Numbered from the stretch's first letter, positions 1-8,634 are shown. The stretch is DNA of 64,000 nt from Flavobacterium sp. KACC 22763 (GCF_028736155.1 NZ_CP117879.1:3472001-3536000), one strand, 5' to 3'. Translations and numbers: made by a program. Notes: a model not told the origin generated them from the sequence alone.

Positions 1-153
1 CAGCCAAGTAAAAAACATCTTCCTGTAAAAGAATTTATCACGCCTGAACAATTTGCCAGATATGAAAAATTTGGTCTTGATTTAGGTTTTAGACATGTCG
101 AAAGCGGACCTCTTGTTCGTTCTTCTTACAAAGCACAAAAACATATTTTATAA
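1..153 (+). CDS. lipA: Lipoyl synthase, C-terminal end (partial)
   Basis: The frame is open from base 1 and ends with TAA at 151-153, giving the last 50 residues of a protein that begins outside the window. The tail contains [20 protein letters not shown] followed by [17 protein letters not shown], the characteristic C-terminus of the radical-SAM lipoyl synthase LipA, including the conserved RSSY serine that ligates the auxiliary iron-sulfur cluster. LipA inserts two sulfur atoms into protein-bound octanoyl groups of 2-oxoacid dehydrogenases and the glycine cleavage system. The radical-SAM cysteine motif lies upstream and cannot be checked here. Confidence 0.9.
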   Translation, partial: QPSKKHLPVKEFITPEQFARYEKFGLDLGFRHVESGPLVRSSYKAQKHIL

Positions 154-160
154 ATTTCAG

Positions 161-247
161 ATTAATCGTTTAACTGGTTAATCGTTTAATCGCAGAGACG
201 TTTAACGGTTTAAAACAATTAAACGATTTTAACGATTAAACGAATAA
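161..247. repeat. AT-rich imperfect inverted repeat
   Basis: Between lipA and the GAPDH gene, variants of TTAATCGTTTAA recur several times in both orientations (for example GTTTAATCG near 184 and CGATTAAAC near 232), so the region can fold imperfectly. It lies just upstream of the GAPDH start. It could be a decayed dispersed repeat or a weak terminator for lipA; there is no clean GC-rich stem. Confidence 0.5.
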
Positions 248-256
248 ACCAAATAA

Positions 257-1252
257 TTGAAAACAAGAATTGCCATTAATGGATTTGGAAGAATTGGAAG
301 AAATTTATTCCGATTGCTTTTAAATCACCCTGAAATCGAAGTCGTTGCTATAAATGACATTGCAGATAACAAAACCATGTCGCATTTAATTAAATATGAC
401 AGTATTCATGGCGTTTTGAAAGCTGAAGTAAGTCATGACGAAAATAGCATCATTGTAGACGGAAGGCATTTTTTCTTTTTTCACGAAAAAAGCATTTCAA
501 ATATAGACTGGAAATCGCATTCGATTGACATTGTAATCGAATCGACAGGTAAATATAAAACGCATGAAGAATTAAATGCGCATCTTGAAGCTGGAGCAAA
601 AAAAGTAATCCTTTCTGCTCCATCAGAAGTTGATACTATAAAAACAGTAGTTCTTGGTGTAAACGAACATATTTTGGATGGAAATGAAGATATAGTTTCA
701 AATGCAAGCTGTACCACAAACAATGCCGCTCCGATGATTAAAATCATTGAAGAATTATGCGGAATTGAACAAGCTTACATTACGACTATACATTCGTTCA
801 CGACAGACCAAAGTCTTCACGACCAGCCACATAAGGATTTGCGTCGTGCGAGAGGTGCTAGCCAGTCGATTGTTCCAACAACTACAGGTGCAGCTAAGGC
901 ATTAACAAAAATTTTTCCTAAATTGCACAATAAAATGGGTGGCTGTGGCATCAGAGTCCCAGTTCCAGACGGTTCATTAACAGACATAACCTTCAATGTA
1001 AAACGCGCTGTAAGCATTGAAGAAATAAATAAAGCATTTAAACAAGCCTCAAAAACAAATTTAAAAGGAATATTAGATTATACCGAAGATCCAATTGTTT
1101 CGGTTGATGTAATTGGCAACACGCATTCTTGTTTATTTGATGCTCAGCTAACTTCGGTTATTGACAAAATGGTAAAAGTTGTAGGCTGGTATGATAATGA
1201 GATTGGCTATTCATCAAGATTGATTGATTTAATTTTACTGATAAGAAAATAA
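257..1252 (+). CDS. gap: Glyceraldehyde-3-phosphate dehydrogenase, type I (paralogue)
   Basis: The 331-residue product starts with RIAINGFGRIGRN, the Rossmann dinucleotide-binding motif, and AINDI near residue 31 fits NAD use. The catalytic block reads SNASCTTNN, with catalytic Cys152; the general-base His179 lies in TTIHSFT. PHKDLRRAR and GAAKA are also typical. The enzyme interconverts glyceraldehyde 3-phosphate and 1,3-bisphosphoglycerate in central carbon metabolism. The start is a TTG codon that keeps the full N-terminal beta strand; there is no ATG close by. The usual TTNC after the catalytic Cys is TTNN here, so this may be a secondary GAPDH paralogue. The histidine kinase gene follows about 30 bases later. 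Confidence 0.92.
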   Translation: MKTRIAINGFGRIGRNLFRLLLNHPEIEVVAINDIADNKTMSHLIKYDSIHGVLKAEVSHDENSIIVDGRHFFFFHEKSISNIDWKSHSIDIVIESTGKYKTHEELNAHLEAGAKKVILSAPSEVDTIKTVVLGVNEHILDGNEDIVSNASCTTNNAAPMIKIIEELCGIEQAYITTIHSFTTDQSLHDQPHKDLRRARGASQSIVPTTTGAAKALTKIFPKLHNKMGGCGIRVPVPDGSLTDITFNVKRAVSIEEINKAFKQASKTNLKGILDYTEDPIVSVDVIGNTHSCLFDAQLTSVIDKMVKVVGWYDNEIGYSSRLIDLILLIRK

Positions 1253-1281
1253 TAAGATTCATTGTAAAAGCATTGCCATAC

Positions 1282-3453
1282 ATGAAATACTGTCTTTTTA
1301 TTGTTGTTTGTTTTTTTAACTCGTTTTTGTATTCTCAAGCCAAAAAGAATACGGATAGCGTGACCTATTATAACAAGCTTGCAAATACTAATCTGAACAG
1401 TAAAAAGTACAATCAGGCCATTTTTTACACAGAAAAGTCAATTAATTTTTGTGAAGAAAATGGCAAAAAAGAGAACCTAGCCAATCAGACTTTCAAACTT
1501 GGTAAAATCTATTACAATCAGAGAAAATTTGAAGATGCCTTAAAAAACTTCCACAAAACAGTTTCTCTATTTGACACCTTAAAACCTAGCTGCACAAAAG
1601 TTTTGGCTCTGCATTATATCGCGGTAACCAATACCGCCAAAGGAGATTATAAAACAGCTACTGTCTATTATTCAAAAGCTCAAGATTTATTAAAACAGCT
1701 AGACATTAAAGACAATGCAGAAGTTTTAAACTATCAAAAGGCTTTGGCTTTTAAAACGAACAACGATCTTAAATCAGCTGTAAAAACTTTTAAAATAATT
1801 ACCCAAAAACCAGATAATAACGCAATTATAAAAACAAAAATTGATGCGTATTATCAGCTTGGTTTAATTGAAGGGCAACTCAAAAGAAATGATTCGGCTA
1901 TTATATATTTTGATAAAGCGTTAGATTATAATGATAAAATTAGTGATCTTCCAAAAAAATCGAAAATTGTATTAGCGATAAGCCAATACTATAAACAAAA
2001 TAAAAATTATGATTTAGCTTATTCTTACTTAGACGAACATTATCAGATTGAAAATTATCTATTAAAATTAAAAAATGCCAAAATTGATTTGGACGAATAT
2101 GAAAAATTCAAAAAAAATCAATCATTAAACAATACTATTAAAAAAGAAAACGAAGAAAAGTTTCAGCTTAAAACCTATCGCTACTCCAAGCTAGTCAGCA
2201 TTTTGGCAATTGCCTTAATTTCTATTCTATCGCTTTTGAGTTTGGCTCTGTACAAAAACAATATTATAAGAAATCAGAACAATTTACTGCTTCGCGAAAA
2301 AAACAAGGAATTAATTTTAGCCAAAAACAAAGCGGAAAAAGCATCCAAAGCTCGATCTGAGTTTCTTTCGACTGTGAGCCACGAACTCCGGACGCCGTTG
2401 AACGCCATTAACGGGATAACTCATATCCTACTCGAAGATAAACCAAAGAAAAAACAGCTCAAATACTTAGAGTCTTTAAAATTCTCTGGAAACTATTTAA
2501 CCACTTTTATCAATGAAATTCTAGAAATTAATAAAATTGATTCGACTAAAGTTGAAGTTGAAAATATTAGCTTTAACTTAAAAGAATTGCTTTTTAATAT
2601 TCAAAGTTCATTAAAAGAGCTGGCAACGGCCAACAAAAACTACTTTAATTTAGAGATAGATAAAGCGATTCCTGACAATTTAATTGGAGATCCTACCAAA
2701 TTATCTCAGATCATACTAAACTTAATCAACAATGCTTTAAAATTTACTCAGAACGGACATGTAAATGTTATTGCAAAACTGTATTCGCAAGAAGGAGAAG
2801 ATGCAACGGTTTATTTCGAAATCGTCGATACTGGAATTGGAATTCCTGAAGACAAACTTCAATCTGTGTTTGAAAGTTTTTCTCAAGGTTCTATAGAAGT
2901 AAACAGAAAATACGGCGGAACTGGTCTTGGTCTTACCATTGTAAAAAAATTGATAGAACTTTTAGGAGGTGAAATAAAACTAAAAAGTGAAGTTGGCAAA
3001 GGTTCTACATTTACCTTCAAATTAAATTTCAAAATTAACAACGAACCATTGGAAGTAATCGAAGAAGTAAAACCTTATAACGACAAACAATTGAAAAACA
3101 AATCTATTTTATTGATTGAGGATAACAAAATCAATCAGATGATCACTCGTAAAATGTTGGAGAACAAAAACATTACCTGCGAGATTGTTGACAATGGAGA
3201 AGATGCTGTAGAACTTTTAAAAGTCAAACGTTTTGATATGATTTTAATGGACGTGCATCTTCCTGGGATTAACGGAACGACGGCTACGAAATTAATTCGC
3301 GAATTTGATAAAGCAACTCCAATTATCGCTTTAACGGCTATTTCGCTTGACGAAAATCGAGATATGCTTCTTTCTTTCGGGATGGATGATGTTATTACAA
3401 AACCTTTTGTCCCAGACGTATTCTACAGCACTATTGCTAAGTTTTTTAATTAG
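1282..3453 (+). CDS. TPR-containing hybrid sensor histidine kinase
   Basis: The product has a signal peptide or N-terminal anchor (MKYCLFIVVCFF), tetratricopeptide-like helical repeats over roughly residues 25-270 and a transmembrane helix around 305-325 (SILAIALISILSLL). A coiled-coil linker leads to a HisKA domain with SHELRTP (phosphorylated His about 367) and a HATPase_c domain with DTGIGIPED and GGTGLGL. A C-terminal receiver domain carries ILMDVHLPG (phospho-Asp about 657) and a KPF lysine. The TPR part should therefore be periplasmic. The ATG at 1282 is preferred over an in-frame TTG at 1273 because it directly begins the signal sequence. No response-regulator gene is adjacent, so the output partner is unknown. 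Confidence 0.9.
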   Translation: MKYCLFIVVCFFNSFLYSQAKKNTDSVTYYNKLANTNLNSKKYNQAIFYTEKSINFCEENGKKENLANQTFKLGKIYYNQRKFEDALKNFHKTVSLFDTLKPSCTKVLALHYIAVTNTAKGDYKTATVYYSKAQDLLKQLDIKDNAEVLNYQKALAFKTNNDLKSAVKTFKIITQKPDNNAIIKTKIDAYYQLGLIEGQLKRNDSAIIYFDKALDYNDKISDLPKKSKIVLAISQYYKQNKNYDLAYSYLDEHYQIENYLLKLKNAKIDLDEYEKFKKNQSLNNTIKKENEEKFQLKTYRYSKLVSILAIALISILSLLSLALYKNNIIRNQNNLLLREKNKELILAKNKAEKASKARSEFLSTVSHELRTPLNAINGITHILLEDKPKKKQLKYLESLKFSGNYLTTFINEILEINKIDSTKVEVENISFNLKELLFNIQSSLKELATANKNYFNLEIDKAIPDNLIGDPTKLSQIILNLINNALKFTQNGHVNVIAKLYSQEGEDATVYFEIVDTGIGIPEDKLQSVFESFSQGSIEVNRKYGGTGLGLTIVKKLIELLGGEIKLKSEVGKGSTFTFKLNFKINNEPLEVIEEVKPYNDKQLKNKSILLIEDNKINQMITRKMLENKNITCEIVDNGEDAVELLKVKRFDMILMDVHLPGINGTTATKLIREFDKATPIIALTAISLDENRDMLLSFGMDDVITKPFVPDVFYSTIAKFFN

Positions 3454-3454
3454 C

Positions 3455-3492
3455 TAAGGTTCTGAGATGCTAAGATACTAAGGTTCTAAGTT
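3455..3492. repeat. CTAAG-type short intergenic repeat
   Basis: Straddling the end of the kinase gene and the end of lpxK, GCTAAGGTTCTGAG and ACTAAGGTTCTAAG recur. The same CTAAG-phased sequence occurs at 8131-8150 and near 8571-8585, so it is a dispersed short repeat of this genome. Confidence 0.5.
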
Positions 3493-4500
3493 TTCTTTTA
3501 CATACTCTAAAATTGTAGTATCGAAGTCTTGTTGATGGTTAATGAAAGAGCTTTTTATTGGCAGATAATACAATTGATCAACCAATTCTGAGTCTTTTAA
3601 TCGCACGTAGTCTTTCTCGGTTGTAATTATTTTTCTTCCGTTCGCTTTGATTTTTATCGAATCTAAATCTGCATCAGAAAAATGGTGATGATCTGGAAAA
3701 GTAAGACATTCATCACTTTCATTTTTTAAATAATCGAAAAACGGTTTTGGTTTTGCAATTCCCGCCAACAATAGCTTAGGTTCTGATTTGATATCGCTAA
3801 CTGCATTTTTTTCGCTTTTGCCATAAACTACCATATCGTAATCTATAAAAGTAAAAAAGACTTGCTGTGCCGTTTTTAACTTCAATTTCAATCTGATCTC
3901 AGTTTGTTCTTCTTCCGTTAAAATTTTCGGACATTTTGTAACAACCACTATACTGGCTCTTTCTGCCCCACTTCTACTCTCTCTCAAATTTCCTGTTGGC
4001 AGCATAAAATCATCTGAGTATAAATCTCCATAGGAAGTCAGTAAAATATAAAATCCAGCTTTTACTTTTCGGTGCTGATAGGCATCATCCAATAAAATGA
4101 TTTCTGGTTTTCCGTTTTGAGAAAGCAATTGCTGAATTCCATTTGTGCGATTGGCATCAACCGCCACCATAACATTTGGAAATTTTTGATAAAACTGAAA
4201 AGGTTCATCTCCTAAAATCTCAGCGTTCGAATTTTCATTGGCCAAAACAAAACCTTCTGACTTTCTCTTGTAACCACGGCTCAAAGTTGCCACTTTATAT
4301 TTATCAGATAATAAACGAATCAAATATTCTATTTGCGGCGTTTTCCCAGTTCCGCCCACGCTCAAATTTCCAACTGCAATTACAGGAAGATCAAATGAAG
4401 TCGATTTTAAAATCCCTTTATCAAAAAAGAAATTTCGGATCGAAGTTATAAATCCGTATAAAATAGCGAATGGGAAAAGTATTTTTCGAAGTATGTTCAT
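3478..4500 (-). CDS. lpxK: Tetraacyldisaccharide 4'-kinase
   Basis: This 340-residue protein is of usual LpxK length. An N-terminal hydrophobic segment (ILFPFAILYGFITSI) is followed by VGNLSVGGTGKTP, the LpxK Walker A motif at about residues 43-55, then LSRGYKRKS and the LDDAYQHRK segment typical of the family. LpxK phosphorylates the 4' position of the lipid A disaccharide precursor at the inner face of the cytoplasmic membrane. The C-terminal part has TTEKDYVRLK, also characteristic. The toxin-antitoxin pair lies 5 bases upstream on the same strand and may share a transcript, although the functions are unrelated. Confidence 0.93.
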   Translation of the reverse strand: MNILRKILFPFAILYGFITSIRNFFFDKGILKSTSFDLPVIAVGNLSVGGTGKTPQIEYLIRLLSDKYKVATLSRGYKRKSEGFVLANENSNAEILGDEPFQFYQKFPNVMVAVDANRTNGIQQLLSQNGKPEIILLDDAYQHRKVKAGFYILLTSYGDLYSDDFMLPTGNLRESRSGAERASIVVVTKCPKILTEEEQTEIRLKLKLKTAQQVFFTFIDYDMVVYGKSEKNAVSDIKSEPKLLLAGIAKPKPFFDYLKNESDECLTFPDHHHFSDADLDSIKIKANGRKIITTEKDYVRLKDSELVDQLYYLPIKSSFINHQQDFDTTILEYVKENLEP

Positions 4501-4505
4501 AGAAG

Positions 4506-4787
4506 TTATTTATCTGAATAATGACCTTTTGCAGAAACGACAAAAATTGTCACCGTATCATCTTCTAGATAATATATCATTCTGTCTTTTTGATTTATTC
4601 GTCTCGACCAAAAACCAGTAAGTTCATACTTTAAAGGCTCAGGATTACCTATTCCTTCAAAAGGTGTTTCAGAAAGCTCTAAAAGAATTTTCTCGATATT
4701 TTTAATACTCTTTCTATCTCCTGATTTATAATGCTGAATAATGTGTTTTTTAGCTAATTCTTTTATTTCAATCCTAAACTTCCCCAT
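4506..4787 (-). CDS. YoeB/Txe-family mRNA interferase toxin
   Basis: This 93-residue protein matches the YoeB signature TPFEG.G.PEPLK..L.GFWSRRI closely (TPFEGIGNPEPLKYELTGFW, then SRRIN). The catalytic Glu in TPFEG, an Arg of the SRR motif and a His near the C-terminus (GHYSDK) are all present, so the toxin looks intact. YoeB toxins cleave mRNA at the ribosomal A site and are held inactive by a cognate antitoxin. The gene overlaps the upstream antitoxin gene by 25 bases, which supports translational coupling. The N-terminal region MGKFRIEIKELAKKH differs from E. coli YoeB. Confidence 0.9.
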   Translation of the reverse strand: MGKFRIEIKELAKKHIIQHYKSGDRKSIKNIEKILLELSETPFEGIGNPEPLKYELTGFWSRRINQKDRMIYYLEDDTVTIFVVSAKGHYSDK

Positions 4788-5005
4788 ACATCATTAGGAT
4801 TTATTTCTGTACTTTTTTTATCCTTGGCAGATTTCAAAACCATTTCTACAAACTCTGGATTGTAAGTACTCTTTTCTTCATTAACCTGCCCATATTCATT
4901 CGTTTCGACAACTTCAATGCCATCAAGACCCTTAAAAAAAGCTTCGAACATTTCCATAAATGCTTTTCCTGTCTTCGTACGTTCGTTAATTTTTATTGTA
5001 GTCAT
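4763..5005 (-). CDS. Antitoxin of YoeB-type module (DUF2683-like)
   Basis: This 80-residue acidic/basic small protein starts TTIKINERTKTGKAFMEMFE, resembling the N-terminal DNA-binding strand and helix of Bacteroidota DUF2683-type antitoxins. Its C-terminal part (NPEFVEMVLKSAKDKK) would wrap the toxin. It overlaps the YoeB gene by 25 bases and precedes it, the usual antitoxin-first order. Family assignment is from recalled similarity and partner identity; the antitoxin role follows mainly from context. A TATATTTG box lies about 70 bases upstream. Confidence 0.8.
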   Translation of the reverse strand: MTTIKINERTKTGKAFMEMFEAFFKGLDGIEVVETNEYGQVNEEKSTYNPEFVEMVLKSAKDKKSTEINPNDVWGSLGLK

Positions 5006-5073
5006 GACTTACTAAATTAAATTATAACCTTACAATTAATAAATTATTAAAAATTAATATTTTATTAATTACG

Positions 5074-5081
5074 CAAATATA
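5074..5081 (-). promoter_or_regulatory. Candidate -7 box for the toxin-antitoxin operon
   Basis: Read on the minus strand this is TATATTTG, a perfect fit to the Bacteroidota -7 element TAnnTTTG, about 70 bases before the antitoxin ATG. No well-spaced TTG -33 element was found, so the assignment is moderate. Confidence 0.45.
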
Positions 5082-5175
5082 CAAAATCAAATCACTTCAT
5101 GAAGACACTCAAAAGCCAGATTTATGAAACTGTATTTTTTTTCGTTAATTTGTTCAAGGTTTTGGCACAAGTAAT

Positions 5176-5211
5176 AGAACTTGAAACATGAAACCTAAAA
5201 CTTGAAACAAA
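5176..5211. repeat. CTTGAAAC intergenic repeat
   Basis: GAACTTGAAACATGAAACC and AAACTTGAAAC occur here. The reverse complement of the same string is found twice at about 14930-15032 upstream of ffh's end, so this is another dispersed low-complexity intergenic family. Confidence 0.5.
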
Positions 5212-5218
5212 TCTTAAA

Positions 5219-6313
5219 ATGAAAATTAAAGAAATAATCGCAGTTCTTGAAGAAATGTCACCTTTGGCTTACGCCGAAGATTTTGACAACGTTGGACTTT
5301 TAGTTGGCAATTCGGAAACTGAAAGTGCTGGTGTTTTAGTTTGCCATGATGCTTTAGAAAATGTAATTGATGAAGCGGTTGCTAAAAATTGCAATTTGGT
5401 AGTTTGTTTTCACCCGATATTATTTTCAGGAATTAAAAAAATTACGGGTAAAAATTATGTAGAACGCGCTATTTTAAAAGCAATTAAAAATGATATTGCC
5501 ATTTATGCCGTTCATACCGCGCTCGACAATCATTCTCAAGGCGTGAATAAAATTTTCTGTGATGCATTAGGTTTAGTGAATACCAAAGTTTTAATTCCAA
5601 AACAGAATTTCATTCAAAAACTAATTACTTATACCGTTCCAGATAATACGGATAAAGTCCGTAAAGCATTATTTGAAGCTGGCGCAGGAACAATTGGCAA
5701 CTATGATAATTGCAGTTTTAACTCAGAGGGAACTGGAACTTACAAAGGAAACTCTGAAAGTAATCCCGTAATTGGTGAACGTCATGAACTAACCGAAACC
5801 CAGGAAATAAAAATTGAAGTTACTTTTGAAAAACACTTGCAATCCCGCATTTTAAAAGCACTTTTTGCGAATCATATTTACGAAGAAGTAGCTTACGAAA
5901 TTTATAATCTTGAAAATTCACATCAAAATATTGGTTTGGGAATGATTGGTGAATTTGAAACTGAAATGGATGAACAAGAATTTCTTCACTTTGTAAAAGA
6001 TAAAATGATTGCCGATGGAATTCGTCATTCTGCTTTTTTAGAAAAAAAAATAAAAAAAGTCGCTGTACTAGGAGGTTCAGGAAGTTTTGCCATAAAAAAT
6101 GCAATTCAAGCTGGAGCCGATGCTTTTTTGACAGCCGATTTAAAATATCACCAATTTTACGAAGCCGAAAACAAGTTACTTTTAGCAGATATTGGTCATT
6201 TTGAGAGCGAACGCTATACAAAAAATTATATTGTTGATTATCTTCGAAAAAAAATTCTTAATTTTGCAATCATTTTATCGGAAGAAAATACAAATCCAGT
6301 TAAGTACTTATAA
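5219..6313 (+). CDS. NIF3-like dinuclear metal-binding protein (YqfO type)
   Basis: This 364-residue protein belongs to the NIF3/YbgI/YqfO family, annotated elsewhere as GTP cyclohydrolase 1 type 2 homologue. The N-terminal half carries FDNVGLLVG, CFHPILFSG and AVHTALDN, which supply metal-binding His and Asp residues; the C-terminal half carries DIGHFESE, the second metal-binding cluster. The length and the middle segment (about 125-230) fit the YqfO version with an inserted PII/CutA-like domain. The molecular function of the family remains uncertain. The downstream coiled-coil gene starts 3 bases after the stop, a pairing that is common for this family. Confidence 0.88.
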   Translation: MKIKEIIAVLEEMSPLAYAEDFDNVGLLVGNSETESAGVLVCHDALENVIDEAVAKNCNLVVCFHPILFSGIKKITGKNYVERAILKAIKNDIAIYAVHTALDNHSQGVNKIFCDALGLVNTKVLIPKQNFIQKLITYTVPDNTDKVRKALFEAGAGTIGNYDNCSFNSEGTGTYKGNSESNPVIGERHELTETQEIKIEVTFEKHLQSRILKALFANHIYEEVAYEIYNLENSHQNIGLGMIGEFETEMDEQEFLHFVKDKMIADGIRHSAFLEKKIKKVAVLGGSGSFAIKNAIQAGADAFLTADLKYHQFYEAENKLLLADIGHFESERYTKNYIVDYLRKKILNFAIILSEENTNPVKYL

Positions 6314-6316
6314 AAT

Positions 6317-7096
6317 ATGACGAATACGAAAGAATTAAGTGTTGAGGACAAGTTAAGAGCAATATACGACTTACAGCTTATTGACTCTAGAATTGACGAA
6401 ATCAGAAACGTTAGAGGAGAACTTCCTTTAGAGGTTGAAGATTTAGAAGATGAAGTTGCAGGTTTGAGCACTCGTTCAGAGAAACTGAAAGGTGAACTTG
6501 AAGTGATTGAGGAGCAAATCAAAGCAAAGAAAATTGCTATTGAGGAGCATAAAGAGGTGATTAAAAAGTACACAAAACAACAAGAATCAGTACGTAACAA
6601 CAGAGAATTTAATTCTTTAACAAAAGAGGTTGAATTTCAAGAATTAGAAATTCAATTGGCTGAAAAGCAAATCAAAGAAATGAAAGCTTCTATTGAGCAC
6701 AAAAAAGAAGTTATTTCTAACTTAAAAGAAAAACTTGATGCTAAAAGCTCTCATTTAAAACATAAAAAATCTGAATTAGATGCTATTATGGCTGAAACTC
6801 AGAAAGAAGAAACTTTCTTAACTGAGAAATCTGCTGAGTATGCTGCACAAATCGAAGACAGATTATTGGCTGCTTACAACAGAATCAGAAGCAGTGTTCG
6901 TAACGGATTGGCTGTAGTTTCTATCGAAAGAGGAGCTTCTGCTGGATCTTTCTTTACAATTCCACCTCAAACTCAGGTTGAAATTGCTTCAAGAAAGAAA
7001 ATCATCACTGATGAGCACTCTGGAAGAATCTTAGTTGATACGCAATTAGCTGAAGAAGAAAAAGAAAAAATGGAACAATTGTTCGCAAAATTCTAA
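6317..7096 (+). CDS. Coiled-coil protein with degenerate C4 zinc-ribbon domain
   Basis: Residues about 30-190 form a long charged coiled coil. The C-terminal 60 residues follow the framework of the C4-type zinc-ribbon domain found next to nif3 genes (SIERGASAGSFFTIPPQ and IITDEHSGRILVD). In the canonical family these positions read ACGGC and CxxCGRIL; all four cysteines are replaced here (ASAGS and DEHSG), so the domain cannot bind zinc in the usual way. It is co-transcribed with the NIF3-like gene (3-base gap) and ends at a strong terminator. Function unknown; the coiled coil suggests a scaffolding or nucleic-acid-associated role. Confidence 0.85.
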   Translation: MTNTKELSVEDKLRAIYDLQLIDSRIDEIRNVRGELPLEVEDLEDEVAGLSTRSEKLKGELEVIEEQIKAKKIAIEEHKEVIKKYTKQQESVRNNREFNSLTKEVEFQELEIQLAEKQIKEMKASIEHKKEVISNLKEKLDAKSSHLKHKKSELDAIMAETQKEETFLTEKSAEYAAQIEDRLLAAYNRIRSSVRNGLAVVSIERGASAGSFFTIPPQTQVEIASRKKIITDEHSGRILVDTQLAEEEKEKMEQLFAKF

Positions 7097-7101
7097 ATAT
7101 C

Positions 7102-7131
7102 AAAGTCCCGATTAAATCGGGACTTTTTTTT
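7102..7131 (+). terminator. Rho-independent terminator after nif3 operon
   Basis: AAGTCCCGAT and ATCGGGACTT form a perfect 10-bp stem around a 3-base loop, followed by a run of T. It starts 6 bases after the stop codon. Confidence 0.92.
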
Positions 7132-7143
7132 GCGTTTATTTTT

Positions 7144-7231
7144 GCCACTAATTCCACGAATTTGCACAAATTATTTTTTTAATCTATAATGCTGAGAATA
7201 AAAATTCGTGGTCATTTGTGTAATTCGTGGC
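7144..7231. repeat. GCCACGAATT-family imperfect inverted repeat
   Basis: The left arm begins GCCACTAATTCCACGAATT and the right arm ends TTTGTGTAATTCGTGGC, giving an imperfect palindrome of about 88 bp. The same family appears at 16513-16655 (outer arms) and as a clean 20-bp perfect inverted repeat at 62657-62733. Confidence 0.75.
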
Positions 7232-7266
7232 AGACCTTTTTTTACCTTTAGAAAAAAATTTAAGTT

Positions 7267-8139
7267 TTGGGAATTAAAAAAGGAATTCGGTTCATCACAT
7301 TAAAATCGGTTGGATCTTACATTAATTTTTTGAGTTATGTTCGTCCGCAAAAAGCCATGGAACTTTCTTATGCTCTTTTTAGCCAGCCTAGAATTGGCAG
7401 ATTAAAAAAAGAAGAGCTGCCAAAAGTTTTGAGACATACAGAAACAGAAACGTTTCATCATAACGAACACCATTTTCAAACTTACATTTGGAAAGGAAAT
7501 CAGACCAAGATACTTTTGGTTCACGGCTGGGAAAGCAATGCTTCTCGCTGGAAAAAAACTTTACCACATCTTCAAAAATCAGGAAGTACCATTATTGCAA
7601 TTGATGCTCCTGCTCATGGACAAAGCAGCGGAAAAGAATTTAATGTTCCGCTTTACGCTGAATTTATCAATAAAGCAGTTGAGAAATATCAGCCAGAAAT
7701 TATTATTGGACATTCTATCGGCGGTGCTGCCTGCGTTTATCATCAATATTTGTTTCCGAATACCAGCATCAACAAAATGGTTATTCTTGGCGCTCCTTCT
7801 GATTTAAAAACTTTGATTGATAACTATATCGCAATGCTGAGTTTGAACAGAAAAATGCTTCCGCTTTTAGAAACTAAATTCATAAATCGTTTCAACTTTA
7901 AACTAGAAGATTTTTCAGGACAAAAATTTGCATCCGAATTTACTATTCCTGGATTCATTGCTCACGATACTTCTGATAAAATTGTGGCTTTCGCCGAAGG
8001 ACAAAAAATAGCAAGCAATTGGAAAAATAGCCAGTTTATTGAAACCACTGGTTTAGGTCACGGAATGCATGATGATGAATTGTATGATAAAGTGATTGAG
8101 TTTCTATTTTCTGAAGTTTCTGAGCCGCTAAGTCGCTAA
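7267..8139 (+). CDS. Alpha/beta-hydrolase fold protein
   Basis: This 290-residue cytosolic protein has the oxyanion-hole strand VHGWESNASRW (about 85-95), AIDAPAHGQS, the nucleophile elbow GHSIGGA with Ser150, a candidate acid in AHDTSDKIV and a C-terminal histidine in GLGHGMHDD. This is a complete hydrolase triad; the substrate cannot be told. The start is a TTG codon; without it the N-terminal segment GIKKGIRFITLK would be lost and no ATG lies upstream. The following ABM-domain gene is 37 bases away and may be co-transcribed. Confidence 0.82.
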   Translation: MGIKKGIRFITLKSVGSYINFLSYVRPQKAMELSYALFSQPRIGRLKKEELPKVLRHTETETFHHNEHHFQTYIWKGNQTKILLVHGWESNASRWKKTLPHLQKSGSTIIAIDAPAHGQSSGKEFNVPLYAEFINKAVEKYQPEIIIGHSIGGAACVYHQYLFPNTSINKMVILGAPSDLKTLIDNYIAMLSLNRKMLPLLETKFINRFNFKLEDFSGQKFASEFTIPGFIAHDTSDKIVAFAEGQKIASNWKNSQFIETTGLGHGMHDDELYDKVIEFLFSEVSEPLSR

Positions 8140-8176
8140 GATTCTAAGCTTTTTTAATCTAAAATCTAAAATTAAA

Positions 8177-8524
8177 ATGATTGCTGTAATTTTTGAAGTC
8201 ATTCCCAACGAGGGAAAGAAAGAAGAATATTTAGATATCGCTGCAAATTTAAAACCTGAATTAAGCCATATTGATGGTTTTATTTCGATAGAAAGATTTC
8301 AGAGTTTAGCTGATCCTGGAAAAATTTTGTCTTTATCTTTTTGGAGAGATGAAGAAAGTATTCAACAATGGAGAAATCTCGAGATGCATCGTGTGGCACA
8401 GGCAAAAGGCAGAAATGAAGTTTTTAAAGATTATCATTTACGAATTGCAACCGTAGTTCGTGACTACGGAATGTTCGACAGAAAAGAAACACCTGAAGAT
8501 AGTTCGATTTTTTATGATTCGTAA
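8177..8524 (+). CDS. Antibiotic biosynthesis monooxygenase (ABM) domain protein
   Basis: This 115-residue single-domain protein has the ABM/ferredoxin-like pattern: a first strand MIAVIFEVIPNEGKKEEYL, the turn HIDGFISIERFQS, SLSFWRDEESIQQWRNLEMH and a final YHLRIATVVRDY. Such small proteins are dimeric and include haem-degrading or quinol monooxygenases as well as many of unknown activity. Nothing in the sequence specifies a substrate. It lies downstream of the alpha/beta hydrolase on the same strand. Confidence 0.82.
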   Translation: MIAVIFEVIPNEGKKEEYLDIAANLKPELSHIDGFISIERFQSLADPGKILSLSFWRDEESIQQWRNLEMHRVAQAKGRNEVFKDYHLRIATVVRDYGMFDRKETPEDSSIFYDS

Positions 8525-8634
8525 AAAAAGGTTCAAAGGTGCAGAGGGTCAAAGGGACAAAGATTTTTTTTCAAGGTTCTAAGTTTTGCCTATCTAAAGT
8601 CTAAAATCTGAAATCTAAAATCTTTTTTTTTGTC

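Noticed and set aside
257..1252. Minus-strand frames inside the GAPDH gene (481-747 and 817-1017)
   Set aside because: They lie fully inside a well-supported gene, encode no recognisable motif and have no start context.
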